Part shown: piece by piece, positions 42,208 to 53,284 of the stretch
How the letters are laid out: each line of letters starts with the position of its first letter
Position numbering within the stretch: position 1 is the first letter of the stretch
Assembly: GCF_964355755.1 (NCBI RefSeq)
Contig: NC_092677.1
Coordinates: forward strand, 16,648,101-16,712,100
DNA length: 64,000 nucleotides
Direction: 5' to 3'
Source: Antedon mediterranea
Lineage: Eukaryota > Echinodermata > Crinoidea > Comatulida > Antedonidae
Notes under the pieces: model-generated
What the model saw: only the letters and a program-made list of their open reading frames with translations
Told to the model about the DNA's origin: nothing
Database searches by the model: none
Made by a program: the position numbers and the translations under genes

Positions 42208-45200
42208 GTAAGTCAAATCCTACTCCATAGCCAATAAAAATGATATCATTATAATCATTGTAGATAAATCAATACCATTTTAAGTTGCACAAGGCCAACT
42301 AAACCCAATGATTTAATGTTATGAAGTAATTTTTTTAATGGTATCGTTTGATTCCTTAGAGTATAGGATTTTTTTATGCCCTTATAAAAATACAGATTGA
42401 AACAAATTGTAAATTGTTAAATGCCGACAAGTTAGAGCTTTATTGTGACAACCCTTTTTAAAATAGTTTTTAATAGAATATTATCAAACATTAAATTGTG
42501 GTTTGTTAGTTTCCTTAGATAGGACAGATTGTTAACAACATAAACCAGAAAAAATAAAAAAATAATAAAAAAAATACTGTAATATACATAAAAATAAAAA
42601 CTAGAAGAAAAGAATGTTTCTATTTGCATAATAAGTAGAGGATTAGCCAATAGGTTCCGTTACCAACTTTAAAAACAAAGGTTTGAAAGTGATTTTGAGA
42701 TCTTTGATCAATTCTTAACAAATTTAGCTTCGGTTCACCTTCCAAAACTTTTAAAATACCCGTAAGGTCATGGGGAATTAGAAAATGTATAGTTTGTTAT
42801 GGATTTTAGGCAAAAAAAATCCAAGAGCAATTTGACACGGAATGACCCATAAAGGGTTACCGTATTTAATGACAATCTATATATTTAATTCCTCTTGGTC
42901 GTACGAGTATTTTGATATTATATAGTGGCATGATTAAAGCATTTTTTAATTTCGACTCCCATGTGACCTTATTTGACTGCTGTACTGAGTTTCCAGGAAT
43001 TTCTCAAGGTAAGCTCCAGCTAAATTTGTTCAGAATTGCTCAAAGATCCCAAAACCACTGTTCTATAAAGTTGGTTACGAACCTATTGGCTGGTCCTCTA
43101 AATATATGTCACGTATCACTATTCTATGGGGTTCTAAATGTGTAATGCAGACATCTTACATTTCCATTAGACCATTAGAGCTTTCATGGTATGCAAGTCA
43201 AACAGTATATATATTTAATTGAAATTAATATTATAACATATTGATTCAAACATTTCAAATCGTTTAGTTTTTCGTTTTTCATTCACCACCCAACTGATAA
43301 ATATCTGATAACTTAGCAAATCAACGCGATTTTTAAGCCCTATCTACACTATCAAATTAGTTTGACATAAAAAGTTTGATGTGCCTAAATATGGTAGTGA
43401 TATGCTTAATTAATAATATGTCCATATAGGGCACATCACATTTTAATAGTGTAGACGGGGCTTTAGATTACTATTAATTATTCCAGAATTGCAAAACATT
43501 GACATCTGTAATAATACTAATACAAATATTAACTATAACTTAGTAAACAAAATAATGTGTTATACTAAACGATTGTCATTACAGGAGTGACGCAACCGAC
43601 ACAACTGCAAAAGTAAGTTCCACAATAATAAATTGCTTTAATTTCTATAATATATGGCTACGATTGAACCAAATGATTTTATTTTTGGTGATCACACATC
43701 ACGGCCAATTTGAGACAGTAGTATAGTTCACGATTATTGATTAAAATAATACCGATAATTATGCTACATCGCATTGTGGACAAACTGTTTTTGCCCAATT
43801 GTTGGTAAGTCCACACGCTTTGATTTCATTTCATTATTTATTCGGTGTATTTCAATATATACATAACAAAAAAACTGAAATTGGGGAAACCAGGGCCAAC
43901 CTAAGTGAACTTAATCACTGTGCTGAGCCGGTTGACTCAATGTTCACATATTTGTATAGGCCTATTGTTCGTTTGTTTCATGATCAACACAACATTACTA
44001 TCATAACCTTTTTTCACAATTAGATAATCATCTACGACCACACTCACTTCAAGGGTCCGTTACGTGTACTTACTAACAATGAGGACAATTTAGGAGACAT
44101 TGGTTTTAATGACAGGCTATCTTCCATCAAGGTTCAAGGCAGTGTGTAAGCATTTTATTTATTTTTTTACATTGGGTGTACACGGTTATAGCCATTTTCC
44201 ACGTCGCTTATCATCATCATTGTCACCCTGAACAATTAATTCTTTGTTAAATATGCCAATTTAATGTCACAATATAGAAGTTATCTACCGTGATCAAAAA
44301 TTGGATCGAACAAAAATGATTACCAGAATTGAACACACTGTAATTTAAAGCAAAATCTAGTCAAATATTTTGCTAGCCAGTTTGTTTTTGGTGAATTTAA
44401 CAATTTATTTAGAAATTTCAATGATACCAATTTTAGTTTCGGATGACGTACTTTTGTGTCGAGTTAAAACAGGCAATGACTATTATTTATGTCGGTTAAA
44501 TAATGAGGAAAACTCGATTGCTGTTGATATTAAATTTCAGATGGGTTGGATACGAACATTCGCAGTTCCACGGTAGGCAGTACATACTAGAAGAAGGCGA
44601 ATATCCAACTCCTCAGGCGTGGAAAGGAAGTAATGACAAACTTTCTTCGCTCAAGAGACTAAGTACTGTAAGTGTTACATATTTTATATTTTGTTATAAA
44701 ATGACCAGTATTAGAGGAGAATCCGGTATTCTCGGGAAGGTAATATAGAAAAGGAAATGATCAAAGGTCAAAACATTGAGAAATTACATTTCCGGTCATT
44801 TTTTTGAAAAAAGTTCTATTAGAGCGAATATAAATATTTACCCTTTGATCTATTTGACACCAATATCATTTCAATTGTCAAACCCGTTGCTGAGATATGG
44901 CTGTTTACGATAAAAATATAAAAATTGAGGTCAGAGGTCACATAGGTCAAATCAGATTTCCAGTAACTTTGTTTTGGTATCTCCATAATTATCATGTTCT
45001 ATCAACATGCCAAAGGGCACACTTGTATCCACTGTGGTAACATCATTTTCCCCTTAGGGACCGGACTAGCTTGGGTGCACACGGAACAACAGATTTAACT
45101 GATGAATTATTCATGTTTATTTTGTGACGTTTCATGAGGGGTCCCCAACTTATGTACGAAAAAAAAATCGCGGCCCGCTAGTTCCCTTTTGCACGTGCCT

Positions 45201-48200
45201 TGTATTTTAACTCGAAATTTATTAAGCAACTTTATCCTGAATACCAACACCTTAGAATTAGTAGGCCTACTTTAATGAAGAAAAATCACATAAAGGTAAC
45301 AATAAATCGGTTAAATTGGTGATTTTACAGACGTTTTCCTGGTATACTGTTCGCAAATTTTGCACACTCAATGTTCAATATTTTGGTTTCTATGGAACGC
45401 TAAAAGAGCAAAATTATTTAGGAGGCTAAAAACTCTGTGGAATCCATATATTTAACGCATTATTTGGTGAAAACCACGTACAATTTCAATTTTTACTTTG
45501 TCAGTAAGGAAAAATGTTACTGTTGATACTGTACACGGTTTCGTTAACCTTTTAAAGAATAGAATAGAAAAATTCATAATATCCTTATAGGATGTCCTAG
45601 GTCTAGAGGTTAAGCAGTGATGTTGATTTAGGATCGATTATTATTCTTTGAAAACAGAACAGTATCAGCAGTAACGTAGTACACCATTTTTATTGACAAA
45701 TTAAAAAATATATTGAAATTAGTACGTGTTTTTCACCAATAAATCTATTGGCTGCTATATGGAAGCAACTGTACTAGAACTTGAGTGATCAACTACCCCG
45801 AACGGAACGATTATCGGCCTTGTGATTTATTACAAGAGAACACAACGTGTTCGGGTGTTATAGATTATGATTTATCATTTATAGATACAAATTCATTAAC
45901 ATTATTCAGTTATGAGTAATCTTAAACAGCAAGCAATAAAGCAGATATAAAAACCAAAATAAGATAAAATATTAAATCATTTTATAGACTTTTCTTAAAA
46001 GTAACCAGATGCAGAAAGTTTATTTTTAAATTGAGATCATTCCGTAGTGTAGGTCCTGGATATAGAAACAAAACAAATTGATTTCTAGTTAATCTGTAAA
46101 AGGAACCTCATTGTTAAATTGCTTTTTAATATCAAATAATTATATAATGAGTTTGTTGATAAATTTAAACATCTATAGCAACTTTGAACCTTTTAAAGAT
46201 TATTTAAACTGAGCAAATCTAATTTTTTTTAAATAAAGGTTCAGATAATGTTCAGTAATGAGAAAAAAATAATAATTCTACAAACAGGATAAAAACATAT
46301 CGGGTATATATAGGCCTATTGCACCTGTTTTACATATGGTCCTTTTTTAGAGCATTCATAAAATACATTAAAACTTACTAATATTACAAAGATAAACAAT
46401 ATTTTCAATGTTTTATAAAATGAGTGAAAGAACTAAAAAGATACATAACAAGGCCAACAGCCATAAGTCGCGTGCTAAAATGCATAGTGATACCGGACCG
46501 ACAGACAGACCGATAGACCGACAGACCGACCGACATTCAATTCAATTCAATTCAATTCAAGGAACATTTATTCACGTCCAAAAGACAAAAGTAACAAAAA
46601 CAAAATGGCAAGTGATAAAACAAGAAAATGGACGAAGGCAAATCCCAAAAAGATTACAATCTTGTGACGGGATTGCCTTTACAAAATATTTAAATTAAAA
46701 GAAGAAAAAAATATATATATATAAATAAAGAAAATAAATTAATTAAACAATAAAGAAATACAAAATATATATAAAACCAGTAGATAAAAGTTGGAATAAA
46801 AAATAAAAAAAGAACAGAAAAAAGTACAGCTGCATGGCATATAGCGAATATGATGACAATTGAATAATAAAGATAGCAAGTCACGGAACATGGAAACAAC
46901 GACCATATCAAACAGATCGATCAGTAATGAGACAAAAGGTAATTTTTTATGTTATTATTGAATGAATAGCGGTTAGCAGCACAGGAAATTGAGGGGGGTA
47001 AATTGTTAAACAATAGAGGTCCAGAATATCTAATGCTATGTTGAAAATAATTGGTGTTATGGTTAGGGATATATATGTTATTTCTTGTTCTAGTATAATA
47101 TTTATGAACGGTATTATTAGGAGCGAAAAGGTCGTTTAGATGGCAAGGGAGAAGTGAGTGAGTGGCCAAAAAAACAAAGACACCTTGCTGGGATAGGTTA
47201 ATGTCCGAGAGTTTGAGAAGATTGAGTTTGAAGAATAAGTGGGAGGAATGTGACAGTGGATGAGCGCCAGATATAGTCCTGATAGCTTTTTTTTGTAGGA
47301 TAGAGAGTTTAATGATGTTTGAAGGGTAAGTGTTGGCCCAGACAATGTTACCATAGCTCAAATAAGGAAGGATGAGTGTGCAATAAAGGGTCCTGAGAAT
47401 ATTAGTTGGGAGGAAGGAAGAAAGCCTGGAAATGATCCCAAGGTTCTTAGACACTTTGTTCTCAATTTCTTGGATATGGGGTTTCCATGAGAGAGAGTTG
47501 TCGATGATAATGCCAAGAAATTTATTATACTTAACAGAGGGGATTTCTTGATTATCAATAACGACTTTAAGTGGGGACACATCAATACCTCTAGTCAACT
47601 GCGGGGTTCCGAATAGGATGTAACTACATTTATTATGATTGAGGGAGAGTTTGTTGGCAATAAAGTACTGGGACAAGGGGATAACGTTGGTATTAAAGGT
47701 GTCAAAAAGAGTTTGGATATTTTTGTTGGCATGAAAAACTGTAGTGTCATCAGCATATAGAAAAAAATTTAGCAGGTTTGAGGTTCGGTGGATATCATTA
47801 ATGTAAAAGGTGAACAGAAGCGGGCCAAGTAAGGAGCCCTGGGGAACGCCACAGGTGATAGGGCAAAAATTAGAAATAGAGTTAGAATATTTAGTACATT
47901 GGGAGCGGTTAGTGAGATAGCTTTTGAAAACGTTTAAGGCGGGTCCTCGGATTCCATAGTGAGACAATTTAAAAAGAAGAATATTATGATCAATGGTGTC
48001 GAAAGCCTTGGAAAGGTCGATGAAAAGTCCGATTCCAAATTGACGATTTTCGAATGCATGAATAATTTTGTTAGTGAGGTCGATCATAGTGAACTATAGA
48101 GTCGCGTCCACGCGACTAAAAAGTTATTGTTTTAAAAACACGGATTTTACAAATATAGTAGCAATACAATATAAATCTAAACAATTAACTCCTAAAATAC

Positions 48201-51106
48201 AATTTATCAAATAAAACTTAGCAAAAATATGGTGAAATATCATAAATGATATACGCATGTTATTTTTTTTTCTTCATATGCAGGCTCCTTTGAGCAAAAG
48301 TCCATTTATTATACTCTATGAACACGGTCAATTTAGGGGAAAATCTCACAGATTTACATACAAGATTAGTAGCCTGGGTGCTTACGGATTTAACGACAAG
48401 TTATCATCTCTAAAGGTCATACGTGGAACGTAAGTATAAACGTTTTAATTTAGGCCTAGATAAATTTTACCTGTTATTAAATCTGCTCAGCATTAGTTTA
48501 ATAATACCAAACCTTTAATCGTTGGTTGATAAATTTAATTTTTTGATCATATTTCCATATAAACATACAAAGTAGAAAGAAACAAAGAAAGTGAAAATAA
48601 CATTAGGTCGAAATCGAAGCCTTACTCCCGACCATTCAAAGTCCGAAAAGGAGAAAAATCCTAATATCATGCAAAATCAAAGCTGATACGTCCCAGGCTG
48701 CTTTTAAGCGTTTATCTGATATTTTAATATTTGAAGTCAATAAGTATAAACACTTGTTTTTACATTGCAAATTAATTGAATTATACATCGACCGGAAAAA
48801 TGTTATTTTATGATTATAATTTACTTATTAAAGATGGATCTTGTATGAACATGGAGGATATAGTGGTCGGCAATTCATCGTCACTGAAGGTGAATACAGA
48901 AATGGGTACGGCGGGAACGATATAATTAGTTCACTACGACCAGTCTTGGAGGTAAGCTATTGAATTCTATACGACGATTCGTTGTATCTAAAATTACCAT
49001 GAAGCAATGAATGATATATTTTATTCGTATTTCTATAGAAAAGAACTACATTCGTAACAAAATACTTAAATTAATCATGGGGAGAAGAGATAAAACGTCT
49101 TAGATTTAATTTTCAGAAATAAATACTGAATGATGTTTAAAATTAAGCCTATCTAGGCATATTTCCTTCTGTGTTTTAGATATTGTGTATGAAAACAAAA
49201 TGTCCCAATTATTATTATCTATTTATTTATTTTGAAAAATCTAACCGCGTGGTGTTTAATAAAATCTGCGTTTCAAAAAAAAAAAGCGTTGTAGAGAGTT
49301 TCACAAAACACTTCTTCAAAACTTCAAAACATTTTATTTACTCGACTTTCAACAAGAAACTTTGTATGAAAGGACGAATTTTAATATGGTATTTAAAAAA
49401 CGTCCACCACTTGTTAGTAGGTTACAGTCAACCACTGGGCTCAATCGAACTCAGTTCCTAGGATAGTCATCTAACGGCGCATGTGCTGCTAGGTTCATGT
49501 TTGATTATGTGGGGCGGCCACGTCCACTCACTGGAGGCGAGAAACATTGTACGGTTTATCCGAGATTTATTTAAATCCTTGTTCTGTCTCTGTTATCCAA
49601 CGCTGAATAAAGTCAAATCAAAGTCAAAACGATCACGCTTTTGTAGAATGTTGGTTTACGTTAATATTGTTGATAAATTAATTGTTATTTGATAAATAGT
49701 AGTACGCATGTAACTTTGAACTAAGAGTAAAAGCATGTGACACATCAACAACGCCTCAACCGGTTTTTTTTTAATGCAAAACCAGAAGCGGTACCACTGC
49801 GTTACAATCTACGCATGTCTCTAGAAATTCCAGGATATCTATACGTTTTTCACGCTGCTGCTCTAGTCCGCTACGTCTCATTAGGACTACTCAATCAGAA
49901 GCTAAAGCAAGCAGCAGTTATAGTTCTAAGGACGACAGTTTTGCGAAAATGGAAACTCTACTATAATTTATTGATTCCAGCTGTTACAGTAGACCCAAAA
50001 AAAAACGTCTGGGAAAAGAGTCTATTAATAAATAAATAAATAATATATTTATATAACAGTGTATCTGTTTTACATTGTGGTCCTGATTTTCTGGTATATT
50101 CACTGTCAGATATTCATTGAATTATTATCGAAACATTCCATTAAAGTTTGTGTTTGTAATAGGATATTTCACACTTGAAATATCTAGGGTGATGAAGTGA
50201 CCCCCAGACTTGACCTTAGCAAAAAAATTAACTAAAGTGACAGAAATTGAGTATTCACTTTTGTAACAAAAAATAATATTTATTCACATATAAAAAGAGA
50301 AAAGAAACCCAAAAACCATTGTCTGACAGACAATTTAAGTATTTGTTGCTTTAAATTACATTTTTTCAGGTAAAATAACTATTATGTGACAATAAAATGA
50401 CACACTCAAAAACATTTGAAATAAAAAATATTTTTCAATAAGCGAGCAGCGTTTTTTGTAAGAAATATTTCTTTTTTATTATTGATAATCATTGTGCATG
50501 TAATTAATTTGCAAGCTTGTCATTTACATATATTCAATCACTTTAAAACAACATCATACCTTATCTTTTTTTTAGCCGAATTTTCCTACAGAAATCATCA
50601 GCATGACTTTTGACATAGATAGTAGTATACTACAAACAACCCCTGAAGTCTTGTTTAACAAAGTCGTAAACAACAACGGCGGTTCAATCCAGACGCCATC
50701 ATGGGGAACATCGTTTAGCACTAGCAGGACTAAAACCTACGAGTGGAACTGGGAAAACAGCCTTACAATAGGTGTAACAACTACGTTCAAAACAGGTGTA
50801 CCAATTATCGCTGAAGCTAAAGTCACTACGAGCGTTGAAAACACGTTCTCTGTTGGCGAAACAAGGAGTTCGGAGAATACCCAGTCTGAAACATGGAGTG
50901 TTACTTTACCAAGTTCTGTTGCTGCTTACACCAGATTGCGTGTCAAGGTGATCGTCCAGAATGGAAAGATAGACGTACCATTCACGGCTGTGCTGAAGAA
51001 AGGACCCAGACAATGGGAGGAGCGTGGCGTGTATACAGGAACGCAGTCATATAATATGGTGGTAGATTATACCGAGGAGCCACTCCCGCAAGGAGACACT
51101 GAATAA
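42158..51106 (+). CDS. Secreted beta/gamma-crystallin-aerolysin-like pore-forming protein
   Basis: Seven coding exons with consistent phases: 42158-42207, 43585-43612, 44024-44145, 44541-44667, 48284-48429, 48834-48951 and 50576-51106 (TAA); total 373 residues. Order: hydrophobic signal peptide, short linker, four Greek-key beta/gamma-crystallin motifs (two domains), C-terminal aerolysin-type domain. Each crystallin motif has the calcium-binding N-D-x-x-S-S signature. The same architecture is known from amphibian beta/gamma-crystallin-fused aerolysin-like proteins and epidermal differentiation-specific proteins, which assemble as oligomeric pores in host defence and endolysosomal pathways. 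The gene looks intact: no stop, frameshift or poor splice site was found. The fourth intron (3.6 kb) holds an antisense LINE. The pore-forming role is inferred from the family. Confidence 0.85.
43138..43190 (-). repeat. Remnant of the 32-kb tRNA-like sequence
   Basis: TGCAGACATCTTACATTTCC and ATTAGACCATTAGAGCTTTC align with TGCAGATGTCCTAACC and ATTAGACCACTGGGGCTTTT of the tRNA at 32066-32137 (anticodon stem, D arm and 5' flank); the T arm is missing. Confidence 0.45.
43336..43462. mobile_element. MITE in intron 2 of the crystallin-aerolysin gene
   Basis: 127 bases with ends AGCCCTATCTACACTAT and ATAGTGTAGACGGGGCT, flanked by TTA at 43333-43335 and 43463-43465, as in PIF/Harbinger MITEs. Inside, ATGTGCC/GGGCACAT also pair. 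Confidence 0.7.
43585..43612 (+). CDS. Exon 2: micro-exon linker (28 nt)
   Basis: Between ATTACAG| and |GTAAGTTC, phase 2 to 0, encoding SDATDTTAK: a hydrophilic spacer between signal peptide and first crystallin motif. Supported only by splice signals and by joining both neighbours in frame. Confidence 0.6.
44024..44145 (+). CDS. Exon 3: beta/gamma-crystallin motif 1
   Basis: Acceptor ACAATTAG, donor AGTGT|GTAAGC, phase 0 to 2. Includes [16 protein letters not shown] and [12 protein letters not shown]-x-x-x-x-F-x-G and N-D-R-L-S-S are the Greek-key core and calcium-binding signature. Confidence 0.85.
44541..44667 (+). CDS. Exon 4: beta/gamma-crystallin motif 2
   Basis: Acceptor ATTTCAG, donor AGTACT|GTAAGT, phase 2 to 0. 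Includes [20 protein letters not shown] and [11 protein letters not shown]. Completes the first crystallin domain; one exon per motif is the classical beta-crystallin gene arrangement. Confidence 0.85.
44750..46446. other. Intron 4 of the crystallin-aerolysin gene, left part
   Basis: Mostly AT-rich; TCAAAGGTCA and GAGGTCAGAGGTCA words at 44.76-44.95 kb belong to a degenerate repeat. No coding exon found between 44668 and 48283 apart from the antisense LINE. Confidence 0.4.
46447..46540 (+). repeat. GACCGACC-type repeat, left half, interrupted by a LINE
   Basis: Nearly identical to 24157-24227: AACAAGGCCAACAGCC, GCATAGTGATACCGGACCG, then a longer GACAGACC/GACCGACC run ending GACCGACCGACAT. 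Confidence 0.75.
46541..48087 (-). mobile_element. 5'-truncated LINE with open reverse transcriptase
   Basis: A minus-strand non-LTR retrotransposon. The RT frame (48087-46921) is followed by a ~380-base 3' UTR and a (TTGAA)n tail (plus strand ATTCAATTCAATTCAATTC, 46536-46560). Lies antisense in intron 4 of the crystallin-aerolysin gene. The 5' end is cut exactly at the target-site repeat, as expected of incomplete reverse transcription. Confidence 0.85.
46921..48087 (-). CDS. LINE reverse transcriptase (C-terminal two thirds)
   Basis: 388 codons without interruption. RT motifs: palm [14 protein letters not shown] (catalytic Asp), [25 protein letters not shown] (catalytic YADD), [10 protein letters not shown] and [13 protein letters not shown], then thumb and C-terminal LTRSQ-like region. 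The endonuclease and the RT N-terminus are missing, so the start Met is incidental. Motif style is that of the CR1/Jockey/L2 group. The open frame over 1.17 kb suggests recent insertion. Confidence 0.85.
   Translation of the reverse strand: MIDLTNKIIHAFENRQFGIGLFIDLSKAFDTIDHNILLFKLSHYGIRGPALNVFKSYLTNRSQCTKYSNSISNFCPITCGVPQGSLLGPLLFTFYINDIHRTSNLLNFFLYADDTTVFHANKNIQTLFDTFNTNVIPLSQYFIANKLSLNHNKCSYILFGTPQLTRGIDVSPLKVVIDNQEIPSVKYNKFLGIIIDNSLSWKPHIQEIENKVSKNLGIISRLSSFLPTNILRTLYCTLILPYLSYGNIVWANTYPSNIIKLSILQKKAIRTISGAHPLSHSSHLFFKLNLLKLSDINLSQQGVFVFLATHSLLPCHLNDLFAPNNTVHKYYTRTRNNIYIPNHNTNYFQHSIRYSGPLLFNNLPPSISCAANRYSFNNNIKNYLLSHY
48085..48120 (+). repeat. GACCGACC-type repeat, right half
   Basis: CATAGTGAACTATAGAGTCG then CGTCCACGCGACTAAAA, matching 25859-25895. 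It contains the perfect stem AGTCGCGT/ACGCGACT. Confidence 0.75.
48284..48429 (+). CDS. Exon 5: beta/gamma-crystallin motif 3
   Basis: Acceptor TATGCAG, donor GGAAC|GTAAGT, phase 0 to 2. Includes [17 protein letters not shown] and [14 protein letters not shown]. The preceding seven residues form the interdomain linker. Confidence 0.85.
48834..48951 (+). CDS. Exon 6: beta/gamma-crystallin motif 4
   Basis: Acceptor ATTAAAG, donor TTGGAG|GTAAGC, phase 2 to 0. Includes [20 protein letters not shown] and [12 protein letters not shown]. The expected aromatic F before G is replaced by Y, and the calcium signature is N-D-I-I-S-S. Confidence 0.85.
48960..50570. other. Intron 6 of the crystallin-aerolysin gene
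   Basis: Open frames of 69-100 codons at 49.18-50.04 kb have no motifs; parts of 49.47-50.04 kb are less AT-rich and may be an old repeat. No exon seen. Confidence 0.35.
50576..51106 (+). CDS. Exon 7: aerolysin-type pore-forming domain
   Basis: A single exon of 177 codons after acceptor TTTTTTTTAG, phase 0, with stop TAA. The domain is about 170 residues, long beta strands rich in Thr/Ser/Val. [11 protein letters not shown] matches the G-x-P-x-I-x-x-x-x-V strand preceding the membrane-insertion hairpin in aerolysin/natterin-like proteins, and the alternating Thr/Ser segment following it fits a prestem loop. [19 protein letters not shown] fits the following strand pair. The C-terminal tail is short and acidic. 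Pore formation is inferred from the fold. Confidence 0.8.
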   Translation, partial: PNFPTEIISMTFDIDSSILQTTPEVLFNKVVNNNGGSIQTPSWGTSFSTSRTKTYEWNWENSLTIGVTTTFKTGVPIIAEAKVTTSVENTFSVGETRSSENTQSETWSVTLPSSVAAYTRLRVKVIVQNGKIDVPFTAVLKKGPRQWEERGVYTGTQSYNMVVDYTEEPLPQGDTE

Positions 51107-51554
51107 GTTAACACAAATGTCAATGGAAGAATGACGACTTTACTTACACTTCTAGAATATTATTAGCACGAACATTTTATATCGTTTTTATTAACGCACT
51201 AACAATAAGACAAACCACGTAATGTATAATAGCCTAAACAACACCAACCTAACAAAATTAACTATCCAAAACTAAAATATTACACAGCCTTATAAATTGA
51301 CCCCCACCCCCCCCCCCCCCCCCAAAAAAAAAGAATTTATGCCTACAGTATAACTAATATGGAATGACAAAATTACAAGTGACAAGTGTACACAAGTATG
51401 ATGTCGCTTGGTTTTCATAGCATATAACAGTTTTTCCTAAATATATACAAAAAATGAGAAAAACACTCCTGTGGTAATTGAATATTATGTATTTATAGAA
51501 ATATGGATTCATGGAATAATAGAATTCTGATTACTCTTAACACGATTGTAACAC
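51107..51554. other. 3' flank of the crystallin-aerolysin gene
   Basis: No canonical AATAAA within 200 bases of the stop. A poly-C run of about 19 bases followed by A9 lies at 51302-51331. Confidence 0.4.
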
Positions 51555-51589
51555 TTACTCAAAGATTTGGAATTTTAGGGAGAATGTAG

Positions 51590-51730
51590 GGATTTTCATG
51601 TCACTAAAGGCCATATTACACAGTTGAGCGGTAACGGTAAGAGGATAAAAACCACGTAGAATCTGTATCTGTATATCCTGAGCGGAAACCGCTCGTCCGC
51701 TCCGCAGGCCTACAGTGCAGTAGACCGAAT
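51590..51730. repeat. Degenerate MITE-like piece (relative at 60.67-60.80 kb)
   Basis: GGCCATATTACACAGTTGAG, CGGTAACGGTAAGA and CCGCTCGTCCGCTCC recall AATTTACACAGACGAGCGGTAATGGTAAGA and CGGCTGTCCGCTCC at 60690-60795. Ends not resolved. Confidence 0.4.
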
Positions 51731-52485
51731 GGGCACGCAAGTCTGTAATTGTAATGCTGTACCTATTTTGGTTAAATTATTCACGGTAGTAGGCCTATAT
51801 TGTGTATTAATAAAATAGATTACATTGCGCATTCTTTTTTAAGTTACTCCATGGCATTTTTCAACTTCTAATAATATAAACTAAGATTTCATGTAATGTT
51901 TCTGTCACGTCAGTCTGAAAGAGAATGTTAGTCAAGCGGGTCTGATTCATTTATTTTAAAACCTGGACACAGAACTCAAACTTTGATAACCAATGCTTTA
52001 TGAAATACTTTTTATACTTCATACTAACAAAAATATTTTATTAAATTTGTTTTCTAACATTATTTACTTAAGCAGAAGTTTAATATTGAATAAACAAAAA
52101 ACGCAATGCAAATTATTGTCGAGAACATAATTCCTTTACTAATTTCGGATCGGTCATGTTACCTCTGGTTAGTGAGTTCAGGGATGTTTTCCTCTGTTGA
52201 GAGGTCTAGGAATAGAAAACAGTAAATGATGACAAGGATTCTATACAAAGATGTTACATTCATAAGTGGCAAATCTTTAATCACAATATTCTCATCATAA
52301 CATATTAAGCTTAAACTACAGTACATCTGCTACTGCGTTCTATTAACTCTAAAAAAACTAACAATGAAGCATTATAAAATAAGGTCGTGTTAAATAATTA
52401 TGGACCTGTAATAATTCTTCACCTTCCTATTATACCAAGGTGAACATCAATATAATATATATGTATATATAATTATATAATAATA
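51731..52485. other. Intergenic, no gene recognised
   Basis: GATGACAAGGATT(C/T)TATACAAAGATGTTACATTCATAAGTGG occurs twice, at about 52228-52270 and 52537-52578, flanking the microsatellite region. Nothing coding seen. Confidence 0.4.
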
Positions 52486-52532
52486 ATAATAACAACAATA
52501 ATAATAACAATAATAATAATAATAATAATAAT
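52486..52532. repeat. (AAT/AAC)n microsatellite
   Basis: AATAATAATAACAACAATAA continuing as pure AAT repeats. Confidence 0.9.
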
Positions 52533-52660
52533 AAATGATGACAAGGATTTTATACAAAGATGTTACATTCATAAGTGGAAACTCTTTATTGACGCCAGAC
52601 CACCCTGTCACCTTGTGCACTTAGATTATCCGGGGGGTGTACACATACATTTTTCTTAGA

Positions 52661-52860
52661 GCCTGTTTCTGCTGAGCAGCGATTATTAACCGATTTTTTT
52701 TTTAATCGATTATTTTGGGCAGCAGAAACGGCGCAAACTGAAATAACCGATTAAAAAATAACCGATTAAAAAACATTCAATCCATTGCGTGTTTTAACCG
52801 CTTATTTCTTGTTTTAAACGATTATTGCGGAGCATTTTTTAGCTTCAACACAAATAGCGA
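52661..52860. mobile_element. Fragment of an element related to the one at 24.2 kb
   Basis: GCCTGTTTCTGCTG starts it and its inverse CAGCAGAAACGG lies 50 bases on. Several AACCGATT/AATCGATT/AACCGATTA words follow, in the arrangement in which AACCGGTT follows the end of the 24228-25859 element. No right end or target duplication found. Confidence 0.5.
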
Positions 52861-52959
52861 TTATTGACCACACTTTGACCTCTACAGTTTGGCAACCCTC
52901 ATTCACATGCTGTTTCGACGACGAAAAAGCAAAACAAAGATGTGGACCGATATGAGATG

Positions 52960-52992
52960 ATAACAATCAAATGTTAAACATTTGATTGTTAT
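52960..52992. repeat. Short perfect palindrome
   Basis: ATAACAATCAAATGT and ACATTTGATTGTTAT, three bases apart. Could form a hairpin; no context. Confidence 0.6.
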
Positions 52993-53284
52993 TATTTTAT
53001 GGGTGAGAATTATACCGAGAAACTCTAGGATTCTGCGTTACAAGTACACCGTATATCCCACCAGTCCAGGCTAACGATGTTTTGCATATCCTTTTTTAGG
53101 CCTGTTGTTTCGGTAGAAATATTTAGCCTAGCTAGGCCCTACTAGAGTAGAACCAACGGCGAAACGAACTTTTCTGAAAGTGAACTTGAGGTCGAAAGAG
53201 TACATTTTCGTTCCCCAATTGGTGCAAGTGGTCATGCGGTTTTGATGATTATTTTGAGCTAGAGAGTGCTCGTTTGAAGTTGAT

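Noticed and set aside
49183..50039. Three adjacent plus-strand frames of 69-100 codons in the last intron of the crystallin-aerolysin gene
   Set aside because: No motifs, no splice context that keeps the gene in frame, and the flanking exons join perfectly without them.
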